From DASWZN01 sp963841635 (GTDB lineage: Bacteria > Acidobacteriota > Terriglobia > Bryobacterales > Bryobacteraceae): a stretch of DNA of 64,000 nt. The translations under genes and the position numbers were made by a program. How positions within the stretch are numbered: position 1 is the stretch's first letter; every line of letters begins with the position of its first letter. The notes beneath the pieces are model-generated. The model worked only from the letters and a program-made list of their open reading frames with translations, did not search any database and was not told the DNA's origin. The stretch is taken from contig CAWJDO010000002.1 of assembly GCA_963841635.1 (NCBI GenBank), forward strand, positions 496,001 to 560,000, in the 5' to 3' direction. Shown here piece after piece: positions 29,028 to 37,300 of the stretch.

Positions 29028-30476
29028 ATGTCTACACCCATCGACCATCTCGAACCCAAGGCCGTCTGGAAGCACTTCGCCGCCCTGTCGGCGATTCCCC
29101 GCGCATCGGAAAAAGAAGCCGCAGCCCGCGATTACGTGCTGGCCGTCGCCTCCCGCCTGGGCCTCGAAGCTACCCAGGACCCGGTCGGCAACACGATCAT
29201 CCGCAAGCCCGCTCGCCCGGGACGCGAGGGCGCCATTCCGGCCGCAATCCAGGGCCACCTGGACATGGTCTGCGAGAAGAACGAAGGCACGGTCCACGAC
29301 TTCGATACCGACCCCATCCGCCTGGTGGTGGACGGCGATTGGCTCAAAGCCGACGGCACCACCCTCGGCGCCGATAACGGGGTGGGCGTCGCCGCCGCGC
29401 TGGCCGTCATGGAGAGCGACACGGTCGCCCACGGCCCGCTGGAGTTCGTTTTCACGATCGACGAAGAGAGCGGCCTCACCGGCGCGTCCAAGTTTCCGGC
29501 CGGCGTCCTCAAGTCGAAGTACTTCCTCAATCTCGACAACGAAGAGGAATTCACGCTGTGCATCGGCTGCGCCGGCGGCGTCAATTCGGTGGCCCGGCGC
29601 AAGATCGCCCGGCGCGCGGCGCCTGCGGGCGAAGCGTGGCGCATTAAGGTTGCGGGCCTGGCGGGCGGACACTCGGGGGTCGATATTCATCGCGGCCGCG
29701 GGAACGCGCTTCGCATTCTGGGCGGCGCGCTGCTGGCCGTTGCGGGTCGTACGGCGGTGGCGGTCGCCGACGTCCAGGGCGGAAGCAAGCGCAACGCGAT
29801 CCCGCGCGAAGCGTTCGCGGTGGTGGTGCTCGATTCCGCCAACACAGCGGATCTGAAGTCGCTGCTGGCGGCTTACGAGGCGGCAGTGCGGTCCGATCTT
29901 GGCTCGTTCGATCCCGGCCTGCGCATCGTGGCCGAACCCGTTGCGCGTCCTGAGCAGGTCATTGCCGACGCCGACGCAGCCGTGATCGCGGGCATTCTGG
30001 CGAGCCAGCATCACGGGGTTCTGGCCATGAGCCCCGATGTCCCCGGCCTCGTGCAGACCTCCACCAACCTCGCAACGGTTGCCACCAGCCAGGACGCGGT
30101 CGAGATCGCTACCAGCCAGCGCAGCCCGATCGAGAGCAGCAAGCGCGCTGCGGCGCGGATGGTCGCGACGGTGTTTGGCTTCGCGGGATTTGAGGTGGAG
30201 CAGTCCGGAGATTATCCGGGATGGAAGCCGGAACCGGGCAGCGACATCGTGCGCACGGCCCAGGCCGCCCACCAGGACGTCTTCGGCAAGCAGGCCGAGT
30301 TGATCGCCATGCATGCAGGCCTGGAGTGCGGCGTGATCGGCGAAAAGCACCCGGGCATGCAGATGATCTCGTTCGGTCCGCACATCGTGGACGTCCACAG
30401 CCCCAGCGAGAAGGTCAAGATCTCGTCGGTCGGACCGTTCTACCGGTTGCTGACCGGGCTGCTGGAACGGCTGTAG
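29028..30476 (+). CDS. pepD: Aminoacyl-histidine dipeptidase (PepD-like), M20 family
   Basis: A 482-residue cytosolic zinc dipeptidase. Metal ligands and catalytic residues are in place: H77 and D79 in GHLDMV, bridging D116 in GADNGVG, catalytic Glu pair at 146-147 in DEESG, D170 in LNLDNE, and a late His in MHAGLECG. PepD cleaves Xaa-His dipeptides such as carnosine. Start at 29028 (MSTPIDHLEPKAVWKHF) follows the family; a second in-frame ATG at 29016 is possible. The small membrane protein gene follows by five bases. Confidence 0.93.
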   Translation: MSTPIDHLEPKAVWKHFAALSAIPRASEKEAAARDYVLAVASRLGLEATQDPVGNTIIRKPARPGREGAIPAAIQGHLDMVCEKNEGTVHDFDTDPIRLVVDGDWLKADGTTLGADNGVGVAAALAVMESDTVAHGPLEFVFTIDEESGLTGASKFPAGVLKSKYFLNLDNEEEFTLCIGCAGGVNSVARRKIARRAAPAGEAWRIKVAGLAGGHSGVDIHRGRGNALRILGGALLAVAGRTAVAVADVQGGSKRNAIPREAFAVVVLDSANTADLKSLLAAYEAAVRSDLGSFDPGLRIVAEPVARPEQVIADADAAVIAGILASQHHGVLAMSPDVPGLVQTSTNLATVATSQDAVEIATSQRSPIESSKRAAARMVATVFGFAGFEVEQSGDYPGWKPEPGSDIVRTAQAAHQDVFGKQAELIAMHAGLECGVIGEKHPGMQMISFGPHIVDVHSPSEKVKISSVGPFYRLLTGLLERL

Positions 30477-30480
30477 CGGT

Positions 30481-30846
30481 GTGACGAGAAAAGACATCTG
30501 GTGGTGGTGGGAGCAACACCGCTTTCGCTACAACCGCGACCTGCTTCTCGTCGGCATGGCGTCGTGGATTCTTGTTCTGGTCGCCGGCTCGGCAGCGGTG
30601 GAACCCGACGTCGACTTTGAAGAGCCGCTGGTGATGATCTACGGTCCCGTGCTCTATGTGATATTCGCCAATCTCGCCTACACAGCGGGGCCGATCTTCG
30701 ACACGGCTTTCTATCGCGGCGGCCCACGCAAGAAGCTCTTCAAGGTGGGATACCTCTTCTCGCTAGCGTTGACGGCACTGCCAGGCGTGTGGGCCGTGGC
30801 GGCCTGGCTTGGCACCGTGGTCACGGGGCACAAACTGTCGTCCTAA
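30481..30846 (+). CDS. Hypothetical membrane protein
   Basis: A 121-residue protein starting GTG, with a Trp-rich basic N terminus (DIWWWWEQHRFRYNRDLLLVG) and three hydrophobic segments (about 20-38, 50-66, 88-112). I do not recognise a family. It begins four bases after pepD and is probably co-transcribed with it. Confidence 0.6.
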   Translation: MTRKDIWWWWEQHRFRYNRDLLLVGMASWILVLVAGSAAVEPDVDFEEPLVMIYGPVLYVIFANLAYTAGPIFDTAFYRGGPRKKLFKVGYLFSLALTALPGVWAVAAWLGTVVTGHKLSS

Positions 30847-30880
30847 GCTATCCGGCCAAATCGCCGCAGGGACGGCTGCC

Positions 30881-31255
30881 CTACACCTTCGCAGCGAAGC
30901 AGACCAGGTGCCCGCCGGGCTCGCGGACCACGATTTCGCGCATGCCGTAGAAGGTTGTGCGCTCCGCGAGCACGATCTGGCAGCCTTCGATCCGCTTGAG
31001 GATGTCGGCGAAATCCTCCACCTCCACGAACAGGAAGGAGCCGGTGGCGAGGCCTGCGGGGACCAGGCTGGGCGCGTCCTTCTTTATGCTCTCCCAGGTT
31101 TGGAGCATGACTTCGGCGCCGTCCTTCACCAGGATGACGAAGACCAGGCGGTTGCCTTCGGGCACCTCGACGGTCTTGGTGAAACCGACACGGTCCACCC
31201 AGAAGGGAAGGGATTTCTCTATCTCATCGACAGCCAGAACGGGAGTGAGTTTCAT
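30881..31255 (-). CDS. VOC-family protein (glyoxalase/bleomycin-resistance fold)
   Basis: A 124-residue protein with two beta-alpha-beta-beta-beta halves (KLTPVLAVDEIEKSLPFWVDRVGF and SFLFVEVEDFADILKRI) and a closing FYGMREIVVREPGGHLVCFA. The fold fits small-molecule binding or dioxygenase/glyoxalase chemistry, but the metal ligands are not clear, so a binding-only role is possible. It is convergent with the pepD pair. Confidence 0.8.
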   Translation of the reverse strand: MKLTPVLAVDEIEKSLPFWVDRVGFTKTVEVPEGNRLVFVILVKDGAEVMLQTWESIKKDAPSLVPAGLATGSFLFVEVEDFADILKRIEGCQIVLAERTTFYGMREIVVREPGGHLVCFAAKV

Positions 31256-31326
31256 AGGCCGATGTTAACCGGTGGGGAGGGGTGGGGTCTTGGAAAAAAC
31301 GGTCATGAGGGAGCCGTGAAGCATCG

Positions 31327-31347
31327 TGCACCGTTTTGGTGCATAAT
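31327..31347 (+). promoter_or_regulatory. Candidate promoter/operator of the RHH pair
   Basis: TGCACC-GTTTT-GGTGCA (31327-31343) is a perfect 6-bp inverted repeat that runs into CATAAT (31342-31347), a good -10 hexamer. Start-site prediction would fall at or next to the GTG at 31354, so the mRNA may be leaderless. Autoregulation by the ribbon-helix-helix protein is inferred. Confidence 0.5.
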
Positions 31348-31353
31348 GGTGTC

Positions 31354-31611
31354 GTGGAAAAGATCAACAAAGCGATACGCCTGAGCGTCAGCCTGCCACC
31401 TAACGTTGCAGTGCAGGTCCGCAACCTCGCGAAGACCCGCAGACTGAGCGCGAACCGTATGCTGGTCGAACTGATCGAGAACGGCATCGAGGCGGAGAAG
31501 CAAAAGCAGAAGGAGTTCTTCGACCTTGCCGAGCGCTTCCGCGCCGCCACCGATCCCGAGGAGGTCAGACGGCTGGGCGATCAGATGGGCCGCATGGTCT
31601 TCGGCGACTGA
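31354..31611 (+). CDS. Ribbon-helix-helix DNA-binding protein, possible antitoxin
   Basis: An 85-residue protein with a CopG/Arc-like fold: strand KAIRLSVSLPP, helix PNVAVQVRNLAKTRRLSANRMLVELIENGIE, then a charged helical tail. The GTG at 31354 gives MEKINKAIRL; a TTG further up (31336) lies in the operator-like palindrome and is less likely. Its stop overlaps the ATG of the next gene (TGATG at 31609-31613), the coupling typical of toxin-antitoxin operons. Confidence 0.7.
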   Translation: MEKINKAIRLSVSLPPNVAVQVRNLAKTRRLSANRMLVELIENGIEAEKQKQKEFFDLAERFRAATDPEEVRRLGDQMGRMVFGD

Positions 31612-31856
31612 TGCCGAAAATCGAGAGTTGGGGCAGCCTGCCAGCGGGCATCCGCCAGCACCTGATCGACAGAATGCGCGACCGTGCGATCGGCATCGCG
31701 GACCTCAATCGGCTTCGCCTCTGGGTCGACACGAAGCCGGAAGTGCCGGTCGGCGACTGGTACAAGGATTTCGGCTCGTTCAAGATCTGCGGCCGGGGAT
31801 CGTTTCCGAAGACGTTTCTGCTTCGTGGCCAGGCGGCCAAAGGGCAGGCGGTCTAG
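31611..31856 (+). CDS. Hypothetical protein coupled to the RHH regulator, possible toxin
   Basis: An 81-residue cytoplasmic protein (MPKIESWGSLPAGIRQHLIDRMRDR...DWYKDFGSFKICGRGSFPKTFL). Basic and aromatic residues cluster around GSFKICGRGSFPKTFL. I recall similar unnamed proteins next to RHH genes in acidobacteria but no characterised family. Overlapping stop/start with the RHH gene makes a two-gene operon. Its 3' end overlaps the convergent AraC-type gene by 77 bases. Toxin function is only inferred from the arrangement. Confidence 0.6.
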   Translation: MPKIESWGSLPAGIRQHLIDRMRDRAIGIADLNRLRLWVDTKPEVPVGDWYKDFGSFKICGRGSFPKTFLLRGQAAKGQAV

Positions 31857-32565
31857 CTCGGGCAAAGCTGGTTGGCGGGGCGCCGGTGAATTCGCGGAAG
31901 TCGCGGATCAGGTGGGCCTGGTCGAAGTAGCCGCACTCGGCGGCGGCCGCGGCCCAGCCGAGGCGGGCGGCCAAAGCCGTCGCGCGGCGAAAACGCAGCA
32001 CGCGGCAGAGGCGCTTGGGCGAGAGGCCGGTCTCTTCAATCGAGCGGCGCCGGAACTGGCGCGGGCTCACACGGGCCTGGCTCGCCACCCAGTCCAGATC
32101 CACCGCGCCGCCAGCGGCCACGATGGCGGAAATGGCGAGGCGTACGCTGTCGAGGCCGCGCGCGGGTGGTGGCAGGGCGCGCGAGAGCGACAGAAAGCGC
32201 GCGGCTGCGGTGGGCGAGTCCCTCAATTCCTGATGGAGGCCGCGGCCGCGAGCGCCCCAGAGACCTTCGAGCGGCGTCCAGCGGTCCACCAGATCCGGCG
32301 CGCAATCGCCGAGGAAGAAGCCGGCCATGCCGGGACGAAACCGGATGCCCACCAGTTGCGCGCCGGGCGGAAGCGCGACCGTCTGCTGCGTGGTCATGGT
32401 GCCGACGACGCGCAGGCCGCCTTCCGGCCAGAAGACGATATCCATGCATCCATCGGGCAGTATGGGGTCGGAGGGGACCCCTGCTGCCGCGTCTCCGCTC
32501 CAGAAACATTCGGCGAAAGGCGCAAGGGCGCCCGCGTCGAACTCGCGGTAGTGGAGCCTCTCCAT
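31780..32565 (-). CDS. AraC-family transcriptional regulator with DUF6597-like N domain
   Basis: About 261 residues. The N-terminal half (PDGCMDIVFWPEGGLRVVGTMT...VGIRFRPGMAGFFLG) matches the DUF6597-type sensing domain of AraC regulators; the C-terminal half has the two HTH motifs (WVASQARVSPRQFRRRSIEETGLSPKRLCRVLRF and ECGYFDQAHLIRDFREFTGAPP). ATG at 32565 is preferred; GTG 32577 and TTG 32574 are alternatives. It is divergent from alaS and its tail overlaps the 81-residue gene. Target genes are unknown. Confidence 0.85.
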   Translation of the reverse strand: MERLHYREFDAGALAPFAECFWSGDAAAGVPSDPILPDGCMDIVFWPEGGLRVVGTMTTQQTVALPPGAQLVGIRFRPGMAGFFLGDCAPDLVDRWTPLEGLWGARGRGLHQELRDSPTAAARFLSLSRALPPPARGLDSVRLAISAIVAAGGAVDLDWVASQARVSPRQFRRRSIEETGLSPKRLCRVLRFRRATALAARLGWAAAAAECGYFDQAHLIRDFREFTGAPPTSFARARPPALWPPGHEAETSSETIPGRRS

Positions 32566-32609
32566 TTCTGACAACACGATAGCATGGCTCCGCGTGGCAG
32601 AATGGTACG

Positions 32610-35240
32610 GTGACCGGCCATCAGATACGACAGAAATTCCTCGACTTCTTTGCGGAGCGCGGGCATCGCATCGTGCGCAGCTCGTCGCTGGTGCCGGCCA
32701 ACGACCCGACGCTGCTGTTCACCAACGCCGGGATGAACCAGTTCAAGGACGTCTTCCTGGGCATGGAGAAACGCGACTACAACCGGGCGACGTCCTCGCA
32801 GAAGTGCGTGCGGGCGGGCGGCAAGCACAACGACCTGGAGAACGTCGGCTACACGCGCCGCCATCACACGTTCTTCGAGATGCTGGGCAATTTCTCCTTC
32901 GGTGACTACTTCAAGAGCGACGCCATCGCCTTCGCCTGGGAGCTGGTGACCAAGGACTACGGCCTTCCCAAGGACCGCCTCTACATCACCGTCTTCCGCG
33001 AGGACGACGAGGCCGAGGAACTGTGGCAGAAGGTCACCGGAGTCTCGAAGGACCGCATCTACAGGCAGGACGAGAAGGACAATTTCTGGCAGATGGGCGA
33101 GACCGGCCCGTGTGGCCCGTGCTCGGAATTGCACTACGACCTGGGGCCGGAGGGCTCGGACCTGCCCGGCGAAGACGACCATTTCCCCAGCGAATCGGGT
33201 CGCTACGTGGAGATCTGGAACCTGGTGTTCATGCAGTATGACCGCGACGCGAGCGGCAAGCTGACTCCGCTGCCGCGGCCGTCGATCGACACCGGGATGG
33301 GCCTTGAACGCGTGGCGGCAGTGATGCAGGGCAAGCTGTCGAACTACGACACGGATCTGATCTGCCCCATCATCCACCGCGCGGCGGACCTGTTTCACGT
33401 GCGGTACGGCGAGGACGGGAAGGTCGACACCACCCTGCGCATCGTGGCCGATCACGCCCGCGCCACCGAGTTTCTGATCCACGACGGCGTGCTGCCCGCC
33501 AACGACGGCCGCGGCTACGTGCTGCGCAAAATCATGCGGCGCGGGATGCGCCACGCGCGGCGGATCGGCGTCCAGGAGCCGTTCCTGTACCAGCTAAGCG
33601 CCTTCGTGGCGGAGTTGATGAAGCCGGCTTACCCGGAACTGATGGAGAGCGTGGGGCGGGTTTCGCGCATCGTGCGCGACGAGGAGCACCGCTACGCCAC
33701 CACGTTCGAAGTGGCCGAGCGCATCTTCCACGACGAGGCCAAGGGCGTTCAGGGAACGCTGGCCGGCAGCGTGGCTTTTAAGCTCTACGACACCTACGGA
33801 CTGCCGCTCGAGGAGCAGCAGGAGATGGCGCGGGAGTACGGCCTGGAGGTCGATAGCGAAGGCTTCCAGGCGGAGATGCAGAAGCAGCGCGAGCGCGCGC
33901 GGGCGAGTTGGAGGGGCGCGGAGCGCGCGGCCGTGGCTCCGGTCTACCAGGTGCTGCAGGCGGAGGGCCGCACAAAGTTCCTGGGCTACGAGACGCTGGA
34001 AGCAACGGCGCGCGTGCGCGCGATCGTGGTGAGCCAGGAACGGGTGGAGGCGATCGCACCGGGCGAGAGCGCCGAGATCGTGCTCGACCAGACGCCGTTC
34101 TACGCCGAAGCGGGCGGGCAGGTGGGCGACAAAGGCGCGCTGTATTCGGCTGCCGGCGACCGCGTGGCCAGTGTGGAAGACACCTATGCGCCGGTGCCGG
34201 GACTGAGCGTCCACAAAGTGGTCATGCTGGCGCCGCTCAAGGTGGGCGACGAAGTCCGCGCGCAGGTGGACGTGGCCTCCAGGCGCTCCACCATGCGCAA
34301 CCACACCGCCACGCACCTGCTGCACGCCGCGTTGCGAACCGTGCTGGGCACGCACGTCAAGCAGGCGGGGTCGGTGGTGGACCCATCGCGGCTGCGCTTC
34401 GATTTCACGCACTATGCCGGGCTGAACCCTGTGGAGACGGCGGAAGTCGAACGGTTGATGGTGGGGCAGGTGCTGGCGGACCATCCGGTCCAGACCACGG
34501 TCATGGAATTGGACCAGGCGCTCACTACCGGGGCTATGGCGCTCTTCGGCGAGAAGTACGGTGAGCGGGTGCGCGTGGTGCAGGTTCCCGGCTTCAGCAA
34601 GGAGCTGTGCGGCGGCACGCACGTGGGCCGGACGGGCGAGATCGGCCTGTGCAAGATCGTTTCCGAGGGCAGCATTTCCTCCGGCGTCCGGCGCATTGAG
34701 GCCGTGACAGGCGAGGGTGCGCTGGCGCGCTTCGAGGAGACCGCGACTTCCCTCCGCGCCGTGGCGGACCTGATGCACGTTCCCGAAGCCGAACTGGTGG
34801 AGCAGGTGGAGAAGGCGCTCGACCAGCGGCGCGCCCTGGAACGGCAGATCGATCAGCTCAAAGCCAAGGTAGCGCAGGCGCAGTTGAGCGGTCTCGAGCA
34901 GCAGGCGCGCACCCTGAAGGGCGTGCGGGTGCTGGCCGAGCGCGTGGATGGACTGGACCGCCAGCAGATGCGCGCGCTGGCGGATTCGCTCCGCAACAAG
35001 TGGAAGACGGCTGTGATCGTGCTGGCATCGGCCGAGGATTCAAACGTGGCGATCGTCTCGGCGGTGACCAAGGACCTGACCGCGAAAGTCCACGCCGGCA
35101 AGCTGGCGGGTGCCGTGGCGCAAGCGGTTGGCGGCAAAGGCGGCGGCCGGCCCGACATGGCCGAAGCGGGCGGCAAAGACGCCTCCAAGCTAGCGGCCGC
35201 GCTCGAAAGCGTGTACGCCAGCGTCGAAGGGATGCTGTAG
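32610..35240 (+). CDS. alaS: Alanyl-tRNA synthetase
   Basis: An 876-residue class II synthetase charging tRNA-Ala. The N-terminal catalytic domain is clear (FFAERGHRIVRSSSLVP, TNAGMNQFKDVFLG, motif 2 region HHTFFEMLGNFSFGDYFK). The editing domain has zinc ligands H565 and H569 (HTATH), C667 (CGGTH) and H671. The C-terminal DHHA1-type domain ends GGGRPDMAEAGGKD. It starts with GTG at 32610. Length is normal. Confidence 0.97.
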   Translation: MTGHQIRQKFLDFFAERGHRIVRSSSLVPANDPTLLFTNAGMNQFKDVFLGMEKRDYNRATSSQKCVRAGGKHNDLENVGYTRRHHTFFEMLGNFSFGDYFKSDAIAFAWELVTKDYGLPKDRLYITVFREDDEAEELWQKVTGVSKDRIYRQDEKDNFWQMGETGPCGPCSELHYDLGPEGSDLPGEDDHFPSESGRYVEIWNLVFMQYDRDASGKLTPLPRPSIDTGMGLERVAAVMQGKLSNYDTDLICPIIHRAADLFHVRYGEDGKVDTTLRIVADHARATEFLIHDGVLPANDGRGYVLRKIMRRGMRHARRIGVQEPFLYQLSAFVAELMKPAYPELMESVGRVSRIVRDEEHRYATTFEVAERIFHDEAKGVQGTLAGSVAFKLYDTYGLPLEEQQEMAREYGLEVDSEGFQAEMQKQRERARASWRGAERAAVAPVYQVLQAEGRTKFLGYETLEATARVRAIVVSQERVEAIAPGESAEIVLDQTPFYAEAGGQVGDKGALYSAAGDRVASVEDTYAPVPGLSVHKVVMLAPLKVGDEVRAQVDVASRRSTMRNHTATHLLHAALRTVLGTHVKQAGSVVDPSRLRFDFTHYAGLNPVETAEVERLMVGQVLADHPVQTTVMELDQALTTGAMALFGEKYGERVRVVQVPGFSKELCGGTHVGRTGEIGLCKIVSEGSISSGVRRIEAVTGEGALARFEETATSLRAVADLMHVPEAELVEQVEKALDQRRALERQIDQLKAKVAQAQLSGLEQQARTLKGVRVLAERVDGLDRQQMRALADSLRNKWKTAVIVLASAEDSNVAIVSAVTKDLTAKVHAGKLAGAVAQAVGGKGGGRPDMAEAGGKDASKLAAALESVYASVEGML

Positions 35241-35300
35241 CCAGGCCGCGGGCAAGCACGGTTCCCGCAGGATCAGCCAGTCGGTGGTAGGCTGACCCTT

Positions 35301-36242
35301 ATGCTCGTCTTCGGCCGCAAGCTCACGCCAATCCGCGCCTGCGTTCTGACGTATGCCGCGCTGTTTATTGCGCTGGTTCTCTTCAAGTTTCCGTACCACA
35401 CCGATCCTGTAACCGGGCGCGGGCGCGCCGGCTTACAGCACTTCTACGATCAGGCTTACACGCCCGCGCAAACTCCCGAACAGGCGGCCAGGGAGGAGGT
35501 CTACGTCGAGACGGCGCGCAAGGCCGCGGAGACGTCCGGCATCGAGGGTGCCGTGCGCGGCTTCGTCAAGCGCTACGGGCTCGAGAACAAGAAGGCCCTG
35601 GACGTCGGTTCCGGCCGGGGGTATCTGCAGGACGTGGTGAGCGACTACACGGGATTGGACATTTCGGGCACGGCGCGGCGTTTCTACCACAAACCCTTCG
35701 TGCAGGCGTCCGCAACGGAAATGCCTTTCGAGGACAATCGATTCGACGCGATCTGGTCGGTCTGGGTGCTCGAGCACGTGCCGAATCCCGAGCAGATGTT
35801 GAGTGAAATGCGCCGGGTGCTGAAGCCTGGCGGGTTGCTGTTCCTGGCCCCAGCTTGGTACTGCAGGGCGTCGGCGGCGCAGGGCTACCCCGTCCGGCCG
35901 TACAGCGATTTCGGGCTGAAGGGCAAGCTGATCAAAGCCACGCTGCCCTTGCGCGAATCTCCAGCCTTCGCCAGTTTGTACCTGTACCCGATCCGTGGGT
36001 TACGCCTGGCCGACGCCAAACTGAGGCGCGGCCCCACCAGCTTCCACTACTGGCTGCTCACGCCAAACTACGAGCATTATTGGATGCCGGATAGCGACGC
36101 TCTGAACTCGATGGACCCGTACGAAGGCTATCTGTGGTTCCGAAGCCGGGGCGACGAGTGTCTTAACTGCCCCGGAGCCTGGGACCAGTTCGTCCAGCCG
36201 CAGATTCCTTTGATTTTGAGAATCAAAAAATCAGAGAAGTAA
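35301..36242 (+). CDS. Class I SAM-dependent methyltransferase with N-terminal membrane anchor
   Basis: A 313-residue protein. Residues about 11-29 form one membrane helix; the Rossmann methyltransferase domain has motif I ALDVGSGRGYL at 99-109, the acidic residue in TGLDIS, and the post-motif EMPFEDNRFDAIWSVWVLEHV, with RRVLKPGGLLFLAP. The substrate is unknown; the C-terminal half, rich in Tyr, Trp and Pro, is not one I recognise. It follows alaS by 60 bases on the same strand. Confidence 0.85.
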   Translation: MLVFGRKLTPIRACVLTYAALFIALVLFKFPYHTDPVTGRGRAGLQHFYDQAYTPAQTPEQAAREEVYVETARKAAETSGIEGAVRGFVKRYGLENKKALDVGSGRGYLQDVVSDYTGLDISGTARRFYHKPFVQASATEMPFEDNRFDAIWSVWVLEHVPNPEQMLSEMRRVLKPGGLLFLAPAWYCRASAAQGYPVRPYSDFGLKGKLIKATLPLRESPAFASLYLYPIRGLRLADAKLRRGPTSFHYWLLTPNYEHYWMPDSDALNSMDPYEGYLWFRSRGDECLNCPGAWDQFVQPQIPLILRIKKSEK

Positions 36243-36279
36243 CGCGCGAAGGCCCTTCGGCGAGGGGTGCCTCCTGAGC

Positions 36280-37281
36280 TCAGCGCACCGCCGGAACCCG
36301 TTCCACCACCATCAACGCGAATGTCCCCGGCAGCACGGGTGCTCTGCCCCCGGCCGGTGCCGGTCCGAACTTCGCGGAGACGAGGAACACCCGATGATTC
36401 GTCGGGTCGAGTCCCATGTTGCGAGCGCCCGGGGCGGTCGCCACATTTTCGACGACGTGATATTGGTCTGGCGCGTCCTGATGGATCACGGTTAGCGTGC
36501 CGTCCGCATTCGAGGCGAACGCGTCGCCCGAGGCCGGGTCGAACCCGGCGCCGTCCACGCCCTTGCCGATCGGAACCGTAGCGACTACCTTGCCGGCTGC
36601 GTAGTCGGAGACCGCCATCAACCCGCTGCGGCATCCGCTGAACAGGCGGTGATGTGCGGTGTCGATGGCCATGGAGACCGGCTGCCTGCACGGGGCGGTG
36701 GACCAGCGCCGCACCACTTTGGCCGCTTTCGCATCGATCTCCACCACCTCGCTCGAGTCGGTGAGATTCGCGTACACCTTGCCGTCCCCCGCCGAAGCGC
36801 CGTATTCCGGCTTGCCGCCCAGAGGAATGTTCGTGATCAGCTTCCCCGCCGGGTCGATCACGGTCGAAGAGTGCGCGTCGCCATTGAAGGTGAGGACGCG
36901 GTTCGAAGCGCCGTCGTAGATGATGGCGTCGGCATCTTCCGCGGCCGGGATGCGGCCGAGCACTTTGAAGGTCTGCAGATCGAACATGACCACCGACTGA
37001 TCGTTGCCCGAAGTGGCGAACCCGTGGCCGGAGGCCGGCGCCAGCGCGGTCCCGTGCGCGCCCTGGATGCCGGTGACTTCGCCCAGCAGCTTCCCGCTGT
37101 CTTCGTCAACCACCATCACCCGCGTCTGGCGGGCGATGAGCAACCGATGATTGGCCGGATCCGGGATGACGTAGTCCCAGCGGCCATCCCCGCCCAGCGT
37201 GTAGGTATGTGTGACGCGGTACGTCTGCGCGAAGAGCGGTGCGGCGGCCGCCAGCGTCAGGCCAAGCGCGATGTTGCGCAT
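36280..37281 (-). CDS. Exported YncE-like beta-propeller protein
   Basis: A 333-residue protein with a Sec signal (MRNIALGLTLAAAAPLFAQ) and repeated ~40-residue blades such as WDYVIPDPANHRLLIARQTRVMVVDEDSGKLL and VSMAIDTAHHRLFSGCR. This is the seven-bladed YVTN/YncE-type propeller found in the periplasm, a binding scaffold of unsettled role. It ends FALMVVERVPAVR. The esterase gene lies downstream in the opposite sense order: 19 bases separate this gene's start from the esterase stop, so they form a minus-strand pair. Confidence 0.85.
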   Translation of the reverse strand: MRNIALGLTLAAAAPLFAQTYRVTHTYTLGGDGRWDYVIPDPANHRLLIARQTRVMVVDEDSGKLLGEVTGIQGAHGTALAPASGHGFATSGNDQSVVMFDLQTFKVLGRIPAAEDADAIIYDGASNRVLTFNGDAHSSTVIDPAGKLITNIPLGGKPEYGASAGDGKVYANLTDSSEVVEIDAKAAKVVRRWSTAPCRQPVSMAIDTAHHRLFSGCRSGLMAVSDYAAGKVVATVPIGKGVDGAGFDPASGDAFASNADGTLTVIHQDAPDQYHVVENVATAPGARNMGLDPTNHRVFLVSAKFGPAPAGGRAPVLPGTFALMVVERVPAVR

Positions 37282-37300
37282 AGGGCTCCTTTCGATTCGA

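Noticed and set aside
28776..30497. Minus-strand open frame of 573 codons
   Set aside because: Antisense to pepD, which has all metal ligands; no domain in the minus frame.
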